A stretch of 64,000 nt of DNA from Microvirga subterranea (lineage in GTDB: Bacteria; Pseudomonadota; Alphaproteobacteria; Rhizobiales; Beijerinckiaceae): the NCBI RefSeq assembly GCF_003350535.1, contig NZ_QQBB01000001.1:124001-188000 (forward strand), in the 5' to 3' direction. Every line of letters begins with the position of its first letter. Positions within the stretch are counted from its first letter, which is position 1. Positions 45,081 through 54,174 of the stretch are shown here, in pieces. The position numbers and the translations under genes were made by a program. Below the pieces are notes generated by a model. That model worked only from the letters and a program-made list of their open reading frames with translations. It did not search any database and was not told the DNA's origin.

Positions 45081-45593
45081 ATGATGCATCCAGGCCAATC
45101 GACTTTGGCCGGTCGGCCGACGCCACCTTTACAGCGTTTTCTGATCGCGGTCCTGCCGGTCGTGGCGGTGAGCGTCGCCGGGAGCCTCGTGACCACGCCG
45201 AACATCCCGACCTGGTATGCGGGCCTGGCGAAGCCGGGCTTCACGCCGCCGAACTGGCTCTTCGGTCCGGTCTGGACCGCGCTCTACATCATGATGGCCT
45301 ACGCGGTCTGGCGCATCCTGTCGCTGCCCAAGGAGCGCCCCGGCCGCACGGCCGCCGTCACGGCCTTCTTCGTGCAGCTTGCGCTCAACTGCCTCTGGTC
45401 GTTCGCGTTCTTCGGCGCGCACAGCCCGGCGGCAGGGCTCGTCGTCATCGCGGCCCTGATCGTGGCGATCCTGGCGACCATCCGGGCCTTCTGGCCGCTC
45501 GACCGGATCGCCGCCTGGCTGCTGGTCCCCTATCTCGCCTGGGTGACCTACGCGACCGCCCTGAATGCGGCGATCTGGCACCTCAACGGATAG
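45081..45593 (+). CDS. tspO: TspO/MBR family tryptophan-rich sensory protein
   Basis: A 170-residue protein with five membrane segments. The family signature TWYAGLAKPGFTPPNWLFGPVW and the aromatic LNCLWSFAFFGAHSPAAGL segment are clear. TspO binds porphyrins and affects their transport or breakdown, and in Rhodobacter it modulates photosynthetic gene expression. It is divergent from the PLP enzyme gene and convergent with hpt. Confidence 0.93.
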   Translation: MMHPGQSTLAGRPTPPLQRFLIAVLPVVAVSVAGSLVTTPNIPTWYAGLAKPGFTPPNWLFGPVWTALYIMMAYAVWRILSLPKERPGRTAAVTAFFVQLALNCLWSFAFFGAHSPAAGLVVIAALIVAILATIRAFWPLDRIAAWLLVPYLAWVTYATALNAAIWHLNG

Positions 45594-45614
45594 GGTTCCG
45601 GCCGCGCCCGACCC

Positions 45615-46181
45615 TTAGGGCTTGTCGAACAGGTCCGGGTCCTGGTTGCCGTGATCGACCACGCCCACGAAGGGCAGCTGGCGGTAGGAATGGGCCACGT
45701 CCATGCCGTAGCCGACCACGAACAGGTCCGGGCAGGTGAAGCCGACATAGTCGGCGTGGATGCTCACCGCCCGCTTGCCGGGCTTTTCCAGCAGGACCGC
45801 CGTGGAGACGCGCTTGGCACCCCGGGCCATCAGCAGGTCCTTGGCGAAGGTCACGGTGCGGCCCGATTCGAGGATGTCGTCCACGAGCAGCACGTCGCGG
45901 CCGCGCACGTCGCTCTCCACGTCCCGCAGGATCGTGACCTGGCCGGACGAGACCGTGCCGTCCAGGTAGCTCGACAGGTGCACGAACTCGACCTGGGGCG
46001 CGAGGCCGACGCGGTGCAGCGCCCGGATCAGGTCGGCCGCGAACATGAAGCTGCCCTTCAGGACGGCGACCACGAGAAGATTCTCAGGTCTGGCGTTCGC
46101 GATCTGCTGGGCCAGCTCCTCGATACGCTTGGCGATGGTGTTTTCGTCGAAGAGAACCCGGATGCGGGGGTTAGCAGTCAT
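45615..46181 (-). CDS. hpt: Hypoxanthine phosphoribosyltransferase
   Basis: A 188-residue purine salvage enzyme. The PRPP loop is VLLVDDILESGRT, the flexible loop includes HLSSYLDG, and the C-terminal DYVGFTCPDLFVVGYGMD is specific for HPRT. It converts hypoxanthine (and usually guanine) with PRPP to IMP or GMP. It stands alone, convergent with tspO and divergent from ftsE. Confidence 0.95.
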   Translation of the reverse strand: MTANPRIRVLFDENTIAKRIEELAQQIANARPENLLVVAVLKGSFMFAADLIRALHRVGLAPQVEFVHLSSYLDGTVSSGQVTILRDVESDVRGRDVLLVDDILESGRTVTFAKDLLMARGAKRVSTAVLLEKPGKRAVSIHADYVGFTCPDLFVVGYGMDVAHSYRQLPFVGVVDHGNQDPDLFDKP

Positions 46182-46481
46182 CGTCGGTCCGTCCAGAAAA
46201 ATGAGCAGGGCTTCGACATGCAGGCCCTGCGAAGTCGTCCCTCTTCACGACCATGCCGCGGACCGGAAGTCAAACGGACTTAACGCCTCTCCGGCCGAAT
46301 GGCGCGGGAAACGCGCCGTGCCGATTCACTCCCTGATAACCATTCCATAGGATCGTGGGCGCGTCCCGCCGTCGCGGGCTGGCGGCCCGGATTCGTTGGC
46401 GCGTCAGGGACGGAGGCGATAAGCATTGCGAATCGAAGCGCGGTGGAACCCGGCCCGCCGCAGGTTTTCACCCCAGCAGGA
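46182..46481. other. Divergent region between hpt and ftsE
   Basis: This 300-nt stretch should contain the promoters of hpt and of the ftsEX operon. The ftsE frame stays open through much of it (from 46299), but the translated sequence there is not FtsE-like. I see no RNA or repeat element. Confidence 0.5.
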
Positions 46482-47201
46482 ATGGCTCAGGAGCGCGTGA
46501 AGGCGTTTTACGACAGCGAGTTCGACGAGGGCATGGCGCCGTCCGTGCATTTCGAGAATGTGGGCGTGCGCTACGGCATGGGCCCCGAGGTCCTGCGCGA
46601 CCTCACCTTCTCTATCGAGCCCCACTCGTTTCAGTTCCTCACCGGCCCGTCGGGCGCGGGCAAGACCACCCTGCTGCGCCTGATCCTGCTCTCGGTCAAA
46701 CCGACCCGCGGCCTGATCTCGCTGTTCGGGGAGGACGTCTCCAAGATCTCGAAGGACGAGCTCACTGACCTGCGCCGCCGCATGGGCGTGGTGTTCCAGG
46801 ACTTCCGCCTGCTCGACCACCTGACCACCTACGAGAACGTGGCCCTCCCCCTGAGGGTGCAGGGCAAGGAGGAGGCGAGCTACCGCAACGAGGTGGTGGA
46901 GCTCCTGCGCTGGGTTGGCCTGGGCGACCGCATGCACATGCTGCCGCCGGTGCTCTCCGGCGGCGAGAAGCAGCGCGCCGCCATCGCCCGCGCGCTGATC
47001 GTGCGCCCCGACCTGCTGCTGGCCGACGAGCCGACCGGCAATGTGGACCCGTCGCTGGCCCGCCGGCTCTTGCGGCTCTTCATCGAGCTGAACCGCCTCG
47101 GCACCTCGGTGGTGATCGCCACCCACGATTTCAGCCTCATGGACCAGCTCAACGTCCGCCGCCTCGTGCTCGGGGACGGCCGGCTCCACATCGACGAGTG
47201 A
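46482..47201 (+). CDS. ftsE: Cell division ATP-binding protein FtsE
   Basis: An ABC ATPase with Walker A GPSGAGKTTLL, Q-loop VFQDFRLLDHLTTYENV, signature LSGGEKQR and Walker B LLLADEPTGN. With FtsX it couples divisome assembly to activation of septal peptidoglycan hydrolases at the inner membrane. Either ATG at 46482 or ATG at 46533 (MAPSVHFENVGVRYG, closer to the usual family start) may be used, and neither has an ideal ribosome-binding site. ftsX follows 4 nt after the stop. Confidence 0.93.
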   Translation: MAQERVKAFYDSEFDEGMAPSVHFENVGVRYGMGPEVLRDLTFSIEPHSFQFLTGPSGAGKTTLLRLILLSVKPTRGLISLFGEDVSKISKDELTDLRRRMGVVFQDFRLLDHLTTYENVALPLRVQGKEEASYRNEVVELLRWVGLGDRMHMLPPVLSGGEKQRAAIARALIVRPDLLLADEPTGNVDPSLARRLLRLFIELNRLGTSVVIATHDFSLMDQLNVRRLVLGDGRLHIDE

Positions 47202-47205
47202 GCCG

Positions 47206-48180
47206 ATGAGCGACCTTCCCGCACCGCGCTCGTCAAGAGCCCAGGCGCCGGAGCAGGGCCAGCGCGCCCTGCCCGCCTCGCTCCGGCGCAACGCACCCCT
47301 GGTGCCGGTGGATTCGGCCGGCGGCCGGGCGCTCGCGGCCGTCATCGCCATCCTGGCCTTCCTGGCGGCGCTCTGCGCCGGCGGCGCGGAGCTGATCGCG
47401 ACGAGTTCCCAGCAATGGCGCTCGGACATCGCCCGCGAGGTCACGATCCAGGTCAGGCCCAACGCCCAGCGGTCGATCCAGGCCGACGTGGACAAGGCGG
47501 TCGCCCTCGCGCGGCAGACGCCGGGGGTCGAGGAGGCGCAGGCCTTCTCCCGCGAGGAATCCGAGCGCCTGCTGGAGCCCTGGCTCGGCACGGGCCTCGA
47601 CTTCAACGACCTGCCGATCCCCCGCCTGATCGTGCTCAAGCTGCAAAGCGACGCCAAGCCCGATTTCGAGCCCCTGCGCCAGGCCCTGAGGCAGCAGGTG
47701 CCGGGCGCGAGCCTCGACGACCACGCCCTCTGGGTGTCCAGGCTCTCGACCATGGCGAACACCATCATCGGCATCGGGATCGGCCTCGTGGTGCTCGTCC
47801 TCGTGGCGGCGGGCCTTGCCGTCACCTTCGCGACTCGCGGGGCGATGGCCGGCAACCGGGAGGTGGTGGAGGTGCTCCATTTCGTGGGCGCGAACGACGA
47901 TTTCATCGCCCGGGAGTTCCAGCGCCGCTTCTTCAAGCTCGGCCTACGCGGCAGCATGGCCGGGGCCGGTGCGGCCCTGGTCCTGACCATCATTCTCGGC
48001 TTCGTCACGCGCTCCTGGCGGGCGAGCCCGGCCGGAGACCAGATCGAGGCGCTCTTCGGCTCCTTCAGCATCGGCTGGCGCGGCTACGCGATCGTGGTCC
48101 TGATCGCGCTCGCGGTCGCGCTGATCACGGGAATCGTGTCGCGGCTCACGGTGAGACGCTTTCTTAACGGAAATGGTTGA
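47206..48180 (+). CDS. ftsX: Cell division protein FtsX
   Basis: A 324-residue FtsX-type permease with four membrane segments (about 43-65, 180-205, 240-260 and 285-308). A periplasmic domain sits between the first two (REVTIQVRPNAQRSIQADVDKAVALARQTPGVEEA), and the cytoplasmic REVVEVLHFVGANDDFIAREFQRRF element contacts FtsE. The N-terminus is a long Pro/Arg-rich cytoplasmic tail. It transmits ATP hydrolysis to a periplasmic hydrolase activator. Confidence 0.93.
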   Translation: MSDLPAPRSSRAQAPEQGQRALPASLRRNAPLVPVDSAGGRALAAVIAILAFLAALCAGGAELIATSSQQWRSDIAREVTIQVRPNAQRSIQADVDKAVALARQTPGVEEAQAFSREESERLLEPWLGTGLDFNDLPIPRLIVLKLQSDAKPDFEPLRQALRQQVPGASLDDHALWVSRLSTMANTIIGIGIGLVVLVLVAAGLAVTFATRGAMAGNREVVEVLHFVGANDDFIAREFQRRFFKLGLRGSMAGAGAALVLTIILGFVTRSWRASPAGDQIEALFGSFSIGWRGYAIVVLIALAVALITGIVSRLTVRRFLNGNG

Positions 48181-48325
48181 GGATGATGGTTACCGGTGGA
48201 TAAAACGGGTTGCCTCTCCATTGCCGCATTCTGCATTATCCTCAACCGTGATGACCTCGCGAACGCAGAGTTGGGCGACGCTGAGCGCCAGAGAGACGGG
48301 TGAAGCCTTGGGCTGGGGCTGGAGT

Positions 48326-49018
48326 ATGTCGGGATCGACCGCTCCCGCCAGGCGTTCAAGGGTCATGCGTGTGCTCGGTTGGGCGTTCTACACGGCTGCG
48401 GCCGGCATCATCCTTGGGTTCCTGGGCTTTCTCTGCTTCGTCTACTCCCTTGACCGCTTCGAGCAGAAGCCGGAAACACGCGCGGACGGCATCGTCGCCA
48501 TGACGGGCGGCGCCCAGCGGATCGGCGACGCCATCGACCTGCTCGCCAAGGGCTATGCCAAGCGGCTGCTGATTTCCGGCGTGAACGAGAAGACGAGCCG
48601 CGAGGAGATCGCCCGCCTCAATCCCGGCCAGCGCCGCCTCTTCGACTGCTGCGTGGACCTGGACTACCGGGCGCGCAACACCATCGGCAATGCCATCGAG
48701 ACCCGGCGCTGGGCCGAGCGGAACCAGTTCGACGCCCTGATCGTGGTGACGTCGAACTACCACATGCCGCGCACCCTCGTGGAGCTCGAGCACACGCTGC
48801 CGAACCTGCAGAAGATCCCCTATCCGGTCGCCGCGACCATCGATCCGCACGACTGGTGGCGCAATGCCTCCACGGCCCGGGTCCTCGGCATCGAGTACCT
48901 GAAGTTCCTGGCGGTCTGGGTGCGGACCCGCTTCGAGGACGATCCGGAGCGCTCCCCGGTCGTCCAGATCATGAACCGGCCGATCCAGCACGTGTCCGCC
49001 GAGACGCAATGGCGTTGA
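48326..49018 (+). CDS. YdcF/SanA-like DUF218 membrane protein
   Basis: A 230-residue protein with one N-terminal membrane segment (VLGWAFYTAAAGIILGFLGFLCFVYSL). The DUF218 domain that follows has DGIVAMTGGAQRIGDAIDLLAKG, LISGVN and DALIVVTSNYHMPRTLVEL. Relatives (SanA, ElyC, YdcF) take part in envelope integrity. The frame opens at 48173 overlapping ftsX, but the ATG at 48326 with GGAG just upstream gives a normal N-terminus. Its place after ftsEX suggests an envelope or division role. Confidence 0.82.
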   Translation: MSGSTAPARRSRVMRVLGWAFYTAAAGIILGFLGFLCFVYSLDRFEQKPETRADGIVAMTGGAQRIGDAIDLLAKGYAKRLLISGVNEKTSREEIARLNPGQRRLFDCCVDLDYRARNTIGNAIETRRWAERNQFDALIVVTSNYHMPRTLVELEHTLPNLQKIPYPVAATIDPHDWWRNASTARVLGIEYLKFLAVWVRTRFEDDPERSPVVQIMNRPIQHVSAETQWR

Positions 49019-49117
49019 TGACGCCCGCCTGACCGGCGCCTTATCGGATCAGGTCGCTATTTTTGGCGACAAACCGCATTCCCGTCGCTGGAAAATGCTC
49101 TACAAGGTTGGCGGCCA

Positions 49118-49147
49118 CGGAGCCTGAAGGCTCCGCTTTTTCCTTTT
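49118..49147 (+). terminator. Intrinsic terminator just upstream of plsC
   Basis: A 7-bp stem (CGGAGCC with GGCTCCG) and TGAA tetraloop are followed by CTTTTTCCTTTTTT. It ends the ftsEX-ydcF unit but lies only about 14 nt before the plsC start codon. Confidence 0.85.
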
Positions 49148-49160
49148 TTCCATCGAAGCC

Positions 49161-49928
49161 ATGCTCGTTCTCCGTTCCCTGCTGTTCAACGTCGCGTTCT
49201 ATGTGAACCTGGTCTTCTGGCTGATCATCCTGCTCCCCTGGATGCTGGTGCCGCGCAAAACCTTCCTGGGCGGCGTGAAGCTCTGGGCGCGTTCGTCGCT
49301 CTGGCTCCTTAGGGTGATCGCCGGAACGAAGATCGAGGTGCGGGGGCGGGAGAAGATCCCGGCCGGCGGCTTCCTCGCGGCCGCCAAGCACCAGTCGCTC
49401 TGGGAGACCTTCGCGCTGGTGCCCTTCTTCGATGACCCGGCCTTCATCCTGAAACGGGAGCTCATGTGGATCCCGTTCTTCGGCTGGTACGCCTGGAAGG
49501 GCGGCTCGGTGCCGGTCAACCGCAAGGCGGGCTCGCAGGCCCTAATCCAGATGACGGCCCAAGCCCGGGAAGAGGCCAAGCACGGGCGCCAGATCGTCAT
49601 TTTCCCCGAAGGGACGCGCCGCCCCGCGGGAGCGCCGCCGGCTTACAAGTTCGGCGTGGCCCACCTCTACCAGAACCTGGGCGTCGCCTGCCTGCCGATC
49701 GCCTTGAACTCCGGCCTCTACTGGCCGCGCCGCCGCTTCATCCGCCGTCCCGGCACGATCCGGGTCGAAATCCTGGATCCGATTCCCCCGGGCCTGCCGC
49801 GCGACGTCTTCTTCCGACAGATGCAGGACGCCATCGAGACCGCGTCCGACAGGCTGCTGGCCGAGGGCTGCGCCGAACTCGGCCTGGAGATTCGGCCGGA
49901 AACCGCTTCCAGCTTGTCCAAAGCCTGA
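49161..49928 (+). CDS. plsC: 1-acyl-sn-glycerol-3-phosphate acyltransferase (PlsC)
   Basis: A 255-residue membrane-bound acyltransferase with an N-terminal hydrophobic segment (about 5-30). The acyltransferase motifs are KHQSLWET (HX4E; the classical motif is HX4D), VPVNRK, IFPEGTRRPAG and VACLPIALNSGLYW. It acylates lysophosphatidic acid to phosphatidic acid. The Asp-to-Glu change in motif I is, I believe, common in the alphaproteobacterial branch. A terminator directly precedes the gene. Confidence 0.9.
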   Translation: MLVLRSLLFNVAFYVNLVFWLIILLPWMLVPRKTFLGGVKLWARSSLWLLRVIAGTKIEVRGREKIPAGGFLAAAKHQSLWETFALVPFFDDPAFILKRELMWIPFFGWYAWKGGSVPVNRKAGSQALIQMTAQAREEAKHGRQIVIFPEGTRRPAGAPPAYKFGVAHLYQNLGVACLPIALNSGLYWPRRRFIRRPGTIRVEILDPIPPGLPRDVFFRQMQDAIETASDRLLAEGCAELGLEIRPETASSLSKA

Positions 49929-49951
49929 CATCACAACAGTTTGACGCGTCC

Positions 49952-49980
49952 TTGACGTTTTGCCTCAGGCTCCTTACATT
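49952..49980 (+). promoter_or_regulatory. Strong sigma-70-like promoter
   Basis: TTGACG (49952-49957) and TACATT (49975-49980) are spaced by exactly 17 nt. The predicted transcription start (about 49987) almost coincides with the ATG at 49989, so the next gene may be leaderless or start downstream. Confidence 0.55.
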
Positions 49981-49988
49981 AGGAACAA

Positions 49989-50423
49989 ATGGCGAACAAG
50001 CGTACCATATCATGGTCGATGGCCATGCGGGATCTCCGTCAAGATCGGACGCGGAGGGCTGACGTGCGTGAGGAAAGTTTGCGGGCCACGGCGGGTCTCC
50101 ACTCGGCACCGGCCCTGAGTTCATGGCGCGGACGCTCCGGGCGGCGCTACATCGTCGGCATCCATCCCTTTACCGAAACGGAAGTTCTGAGCGTCACCAA
50201 TGCGGTCATCCTGGCCGTGCGCCGGGACGAGACCGGCACCGCCCAGGTGGTCGACGTGGCGACGGCCGGATCGCACCCGAGCCAGCAGGCGAGAGCCCGC
50301 TGGTTCGCCAAGGTCGTGACGCGGGGCGCCACCGAGATGCATGTGCACCGCCTTGCCGACAGCGATACCCGCCGCCAGGCCATCGTCGAGGATCTGCGCG
50401 AGGACGAAAGCCGCGCGTCCTAA
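49989..50423 (+). CDS. Hypothetical protein (144 aa)
   Basis: No family is recognised. After a basic, poorly structured N-terminus, residues 45-140 alternate strands and helices (YIVGIHPFTETEVLSVTNAVILAVRR, TAQVVDVATAG, ARARWFAKVVTRGATEMHVHRL) and look like a small alpha/beta domain. AGGAA lies just before the ATG at 49989, but the promoter at 49952 makes downstream starts (ATG at 50019 or 50025) possible. It overlaps the convergent chaC gene by 4 bp. Confidence 0.65.
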   Translation: MANKRTISWSMAMRDLRQDRTRRADVREESLRATAGLHSAPALSSWRGRSGRRYIVGIHPFTETEVLSVTNAVILAVRRDETGTAQVVDVATAGSHPSQQARARWFAKVVTRGATEMHVHRLADSDTRRQAIVEDLREDESRAS

Positions 50424-50944
50424 GACAGCGACGCGGTAATGCGCTCCAGCAGCGGGTCGACAATCCCCATTCCCAATAGATGCTCGTGGGTCGAGCGCAC
50501 GTAATCGGGATTGGCGCCCGAGACGCCCTGTCCCTGCCGGACGAGCCGCAGGACCTCGTCGAAGGAGAGCCGCCCGGCATATTGCGGATGCTTGCGATCC
50601 GCCACATAGGCGAGCGCGCTGACGGTCTCGTCCGCTCCGACCCGCACCGGAAGGCGGCGCTCCAGGTAGACGGCGGTGGCCTGCTCCCGCTCCCTCAGGT
50701 AATGGACCGTGGCCTCGATCTCGTGTGCGGCGACCCGGAACGCGACGCCGTGGCAACGCCCGCCGCGATCGAGCCCCAGGACCAGACCCGGATTGTCGGG
50801 CGTACCCCGATGAACATGGGAGAAGATGCAGAGCGAGCGGTGGTAGCCGAACAGGTGCGCGTGGCGGCGCTCGAGGTAGGGAAAACCGGGCCGCCACATG
50901 AGCGAGCCGTAGCCGAAAACCCACAGATCGTCGGGATTGTCCAT
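50420..50944 (-). CDS. chaC: Glutathione-specific gamma-glutamylcyclotransferase (ChaC family)
   Basis: A 174-residue ChaC protein. VFGYGSLMWRPGF is the substrate-binding loop, and YLREREQATAVYLERRL carries the catalytic Glu. HPQYAGRLSFDEVLRLVRQGQGVSGANPDYV is typical of the C-terminus. It cleaves cytosolic glutathione to 5-oxoproline and Cys-Gly. The ATG at 50944 starts MDNPDDLWVFGYGS; the frame extends upstream without homology. It is divergent from the DUF2125 gene. Confidence 0.9.
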   Translation of the reverse strand: MDNPDDLWVFGYGSLMWRPGFPYLERRHAHLFGYHRSLCIFSHVHRGTPDNPGLVLGLDRGGRCHGVAFRVAAHEIEATVHYLREREQATAVYLERRLPVRVGADETVSALAYVADRKHPQYAGRLSFDEVLRLVRQGQGVSGANPDYVRSTHEHLLGMGIVDPLLERITASLS

Positions 50945-51021
50945 ATCAGCCCATGCGCCCGAACCTTGCCTGCTTCGGGCGCTAGCAGGTAGCAAGGGCC
51001 GACACAACAGGAGAAACATGG

Positions 51022-52071
51022 ATGGATGAAGCCGCACCCGCCGGAACCGCACGCTACAGCCGTTTCTGGCTCTATACGCCCTTCGTCCTGTTGCTCCTGA
51101 TCGCGGTCGCCTGGAGCGCGGCCTGGTTCGTGATCCGCAGCCGGGCGAGCGAGGCCGTGGATGCCTGGTTCGCGACGGAAGCCCGCGCCGGGCGGCAATG
51201 GACCTGCCAGGATCGCAGCATAGGCGGCTACCCGTTCCGGATCGAGTTGATCTGCAACAGCCTCAGCCTGAAGCAGGGCGCCGTGACGGCCTCCCTCGGT
51301 CGGGTCGAATCGGTGGCCCAGGTCTATCAGCCGCGCTTCATCATCACGGAGATCGAGGGTCCGCTGAAGGTCACGGACGGGCAGGTCACCGTTCAGGGTT
51401 CGTGGGATCTCCTGCAGACGAGCTTCCATGCGGAACAGAACGGCTTCCGGCGCCTGTCCCTGGTGGCCGAGGCGCCGCGCGTCACGGTCTCGGGACTGGC
51501 TCCCGGCGAGATCGCGACCTCGGGCCAGCATCTGGAGCTGCATGTGAGGCCCAATCCCTCCCGCAGCGCCGAGAAGGCCTATGATGCGGCCCTTTCGGTC
51601 AAGCAGACCACCATTCCGGTGCTCGATGCCCTGGTGGGAGGCTCCGAACGCACGGACATCGATTCCGACCTCACGGTCACGCAGGCGGAGGGCTTTCGCG
51701 GACGGCCAATCGCCGAGGAGTTGGAACGCTGGCGCAGCGCCGGCGGCAAGCTCGACGTGCTGATGCTGTCGCTGGCGAAGGGTTCGCGGCGCGCCGAGGC
51801 CAAGGGCGAATTGCGGCTCGACGAGATGCACCGGCCGGCCGGTCAGCTCAGCCTCGCGGCAGCGGGCCTCGACGGGCTTCTGGACAACGTGATGGGCCGC
51901 CGCAACGGGGCGCTCCTGAGCGCGCTCCTGGGCCAGGGCGGAGGTGCCCCGGGTCAGCAGGCCAACGGCCGCCCCGCCCTCTCGCCCCTCCCGCCGGTCC
52001 GGCTGGAGAACGGACGCCTCGCCTTCGGTCCGTTCGTCATTCCCAACATCACCCTGCCGGCGATCTACTGA
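51022..52071 (+). CDS. DUF2125 family protein
   Basis: A 349-residue protein with an N-terminal membrane segment (FWLYTPFVLLLLIAVAWSAAWFVI), then a long beta-rich periplasmic domain starting with RQWTCQDRSIGGYPFRIELICNS, the DUF2125 signature with paired Cys. The family is widespread in alphaproteobacteria, of unknown function, and resembles AsmA-like envelope proteins in layout. Its 3' end overlaps the convergent tyrA gene by 7 bp. Confidence 0.88.
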   Translation: MDEAAPAGTARYSRFWLYTPFVLLLLIAVAWSAAWFVIRSRASEAVDAWFATEARAGRQWTCQDRSIGGYPFRIELICNSLSLKQGAVTASLGRVESVAQVYQPRFIITEIEGPLKVTDGQVTVQGSWDLLQTSFHAEQNGFRRLSLVAEAPRVTVSGLAPGEIATSGQHLELHVRPNPSRSAEKAYDAALSVKQTTIPVLDALVGGSERTDIDSDLTVTQAEGFRGRPIAEELERWRSAGGKLDVLMLSLAKGSRRAEAKGELRLDEMHRPAGQLSLAAAGLDGLLDNVMGRRNGALLSALLGQGGGAPGQQANGRPALSPLPPVRLENGRLAFGPFVIPNITLPAIY

Positions 52072-53012
52072 TCGCCGCGGCGGCGCCCGAAATCCGGATC
52101 CGGCGCATCCTGGCCTTCCGAGATGATGCCGCGCCGGATCGCCCGGGTGCGGGTGAAGAGCTCGAAGAGCTTGTCGCCCTCGCCCCAGCGGATGGCGCGG
52201 GCGAGATACGCGATGTCCTCGTTGAGGCGGCCCAGCATCTCCAGCACCGCCTCCCTGTTGTGGAGGAAGATGTCGCGCCACATCGTCGGGTCGGAGGCGG
52301 CGATGCGGGTGAAGTCGCGGAAGCCGCCGGCCGAGAACTTGATCACCTCGGACTGGGTCACGGTTTCCAGGTCGGCGGCCGTTCCGACAATGTTGTAGGC
52401 GATCAGGTGCGGCACGTGGCTCGTGATGGCGAGCACGAGGTCGTGGTGCTGCGCGCTCATGATCTCCACGTTCGAGCCCATGGACGCCCAGAACTCGCGC
52501 ACCCGCTCCACCGCCGCCTCGTCCGCGCCGTCGGGCGGGGTTAGGATGCACCAGCGATTGTGGAACAGGGTCGAGAAGCCCGCGTCCGGCCCCGAATGCT
52601 CCGTGCCGGCGACCGGGTGGGCCGGAACGAAATGGACGCCCTCGGGCAGATGCGGCTCGACCTGCGCGAGCACGGATTTCTTCACCGAGCCGACGTCGGA
52701 AACAATGGAGCCGGGCTTGAGGCCCGGCCTCATGGCCTCCGCGACGGACCCGCATGCTCCCACCGGAACGCAAAGGATGACGAGATCCGCATCCTTCACG
52801 CCGGCCGCGGCATCCGCCGTCACTTCGTCGGCAATGCCGAGTTCTCGCACGCGGGCGAGGGTCTCCTCGCTGCGGTCGACCGCCACGATCGTGCCCGCCA
52901 GTTGGAGATGCCTCGCGGCGCGGGCGATCGACGACCCGATCAACCCGAGGCCGATCAGGGCGACGCGCCCGAAGAGCGGCGTCGCCCGCGGTGGACCGAG
53001 GCGCTCAGGCAT
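52065..53012 (-). CDS. tyrA: Prephenate/arogenate dehydrogenase
   Basis: A 315-residue enzyme with Rossmann motif GLGLIGSS near residue 22, DVGSVKKSV, the substrate-binding [14 protein letters not shown] and a helical dimerisation domain. It makes tyrosine precursors from prephenate or arogenate; the in vivo substrate is not decided by sequence. It is the third gene of chorismate mutase-hisC-tyrA and overlaps hisC by 8 bp, implying coupled translation. Confidence 0.92.
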   Translation of the reverse strand: MPERLGPPRATPLFGRVALIGLGLIGSSIARAARHLQLAGTIVAVDRSEETLARVRELGIADEVTADAAAGVKDADLVILCVPVGACGSVAEAMRPGLKPGSIVSDVGSVKKSVLAQVEPHLPEGVHFVPAHPVAGTEHSGPDAGFSTLFHNRWCILTPPDGADEAAVERVREFWASMGSNVEIMSAQHHDLVLAITSHVPHLIAYNIVGTAADLETVTQSEVIKFSAGGFRDFTRIAASDPTMWRDIFLHNREAVLEMLGRLNEDIAYLARAIRWGEGDKLFELFTRTRAIRRGIISEGQDAPDPDFGRRRGDQ

Positions 53013-54114
53013 GGGACGTCCGGCCGCTCAGGAAGTCGCGCAGGGCCTCGACCACGAGGCGGTTCGCCTCCTCGTCGCCGATCGTCAGGCGCAAGGCATC
53101 CGGCAGGCCGTAGGCATCGATCCGGCGCAGGATCAGGCCGCGGCCGGTCAGGAAGGCGTCCGCCTCCTTCGAGGTTTTGCCGGCTTCATTGGGGAAGTGG
53201 ATCAGCAGGAAGTTGCCGACGCTCGGGGTGACCTTCAGGCCCAGCGCCTCGATCTCCTTCGTGAGCCAGGCGAGCCACTGCTCGTTGTGGGCGATGGCCC
53301 TGCCCACATGGGCGTCGTCCTGGATCGCCGCGATCCCGGCCGCCATGGCCGGGCCGTTGATGTTGAACGGGCCGCGGATGCGGTTGACCGCGTCGATGAT
53401 GTGGGCCGGTCCCACCATCCAGCCGAGGCGGAGATTGGCGAGGCCGTAGATCTTCGAGAAGGTGCGGGTCATCACCACGTTCTCGGCGGTGGCGACGAGC
53501 TCGAGCCCCGACTCGTAGTCGTTGCGGCGGACGTATTCCGCATAGGCCGCGTCCAGCACGAGCACCACGTGAGGTGGCAGCCCCGCATGCAGGCGCTTGA
53601 CCTCGTTGAACGGCAGGTAGGTGCCGGTCGGGTTGTTGGGATTGGCCAGAAACACGATCTTGGTCTTGGGCGTCACGCGCGCGAGGATCGCGTCCACATC
53701 GGCATGGTAGTCCTTCTCGGGCGCCACCACGGGCACGCCGCCCGCCGCCAGGATGGCGATCTTGTAGACGAGGAATCCGTGCTCCGAGAAGAGGCCCTCG
53801 TCGCCCGGCCCCACATAGGTGTTGGTGATCAGGGACAGGAGCTCGTCGGAGCCCGCGCCGCAGATGATGCGGGCCGGGTCGAGGCCGTACTTCGCCCCGA
53901 TCGCCTCGCGCAGGGCGGTGGCGGAACCGTCGGGATAGAGCTCGAAATGGTCCATCGCCCGGACGGCTTCCATCGCCTTCGGCGAGGGGCCGAGGGGGGT
54001 CTCGTTGGACGAGAGCTTGTGGATCTTCACGACCCCGGCTCCGGCCTTGCTCTTGCCGGGCACATAGGCCTCGATCTGCATCACGCCGGGACGGGGTTCG
54101 GGACGGGCGGCCAT
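53005..54114 (-). CDS. hisC: Histidinol-phosphate/aromatic aminotransferase
   Basis: A 369-residue fold-type I aminotransferase. [25 protein letters not shown] and [14 protein letters not shown] (PLP Lys) are all HisC-like. Located between chorismate mutase and tyrA rather than with his genes, it probably transaminates prephenate or phenylpyruvate-type substrates as well as, or instead of, histidinol phosphate. This is a common Rhizobiales arrangement. Confidence 0.92.
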   Translation of the reverse strand: MAARPEPRPGVMQIEAYVPGKSKAGAGVVKIHKLSSNETPLGPSPKAMEAVRAMDHFELYPDGSATALREAIGAKYGLDPARIICGAGSDELLSLITNTYVGPGDEGLFSEHGFLVYKIAILAAGGVPVVAPEKDYHADVDAILARVTPKTKIVFLANPNNPTGTYLPFNEVKRLHAGLPPHVVLVLDAAYAEYVRRNDYESGLELVATAENVVMTRTFSKIYGLANLRLGWMVGPAHIIDAVNRIRGPFNINGPAMAAGIAAIQDDAHVGRAIAHNEQWLAWLTKEIEALGLKVTPSVGNFLLIHFPNEAGKTSKEADAFLTGRGLILRRIDAYGLPDALRLTIGDEEANRLVVEALRDFLSGRTSHA

Positions 54115-54174
54115 ATCTCTAAGGTTCCTGCAAAGGGAAGGACATATCGGGAAGGCTCTAGCGCAGCTCGGCGC

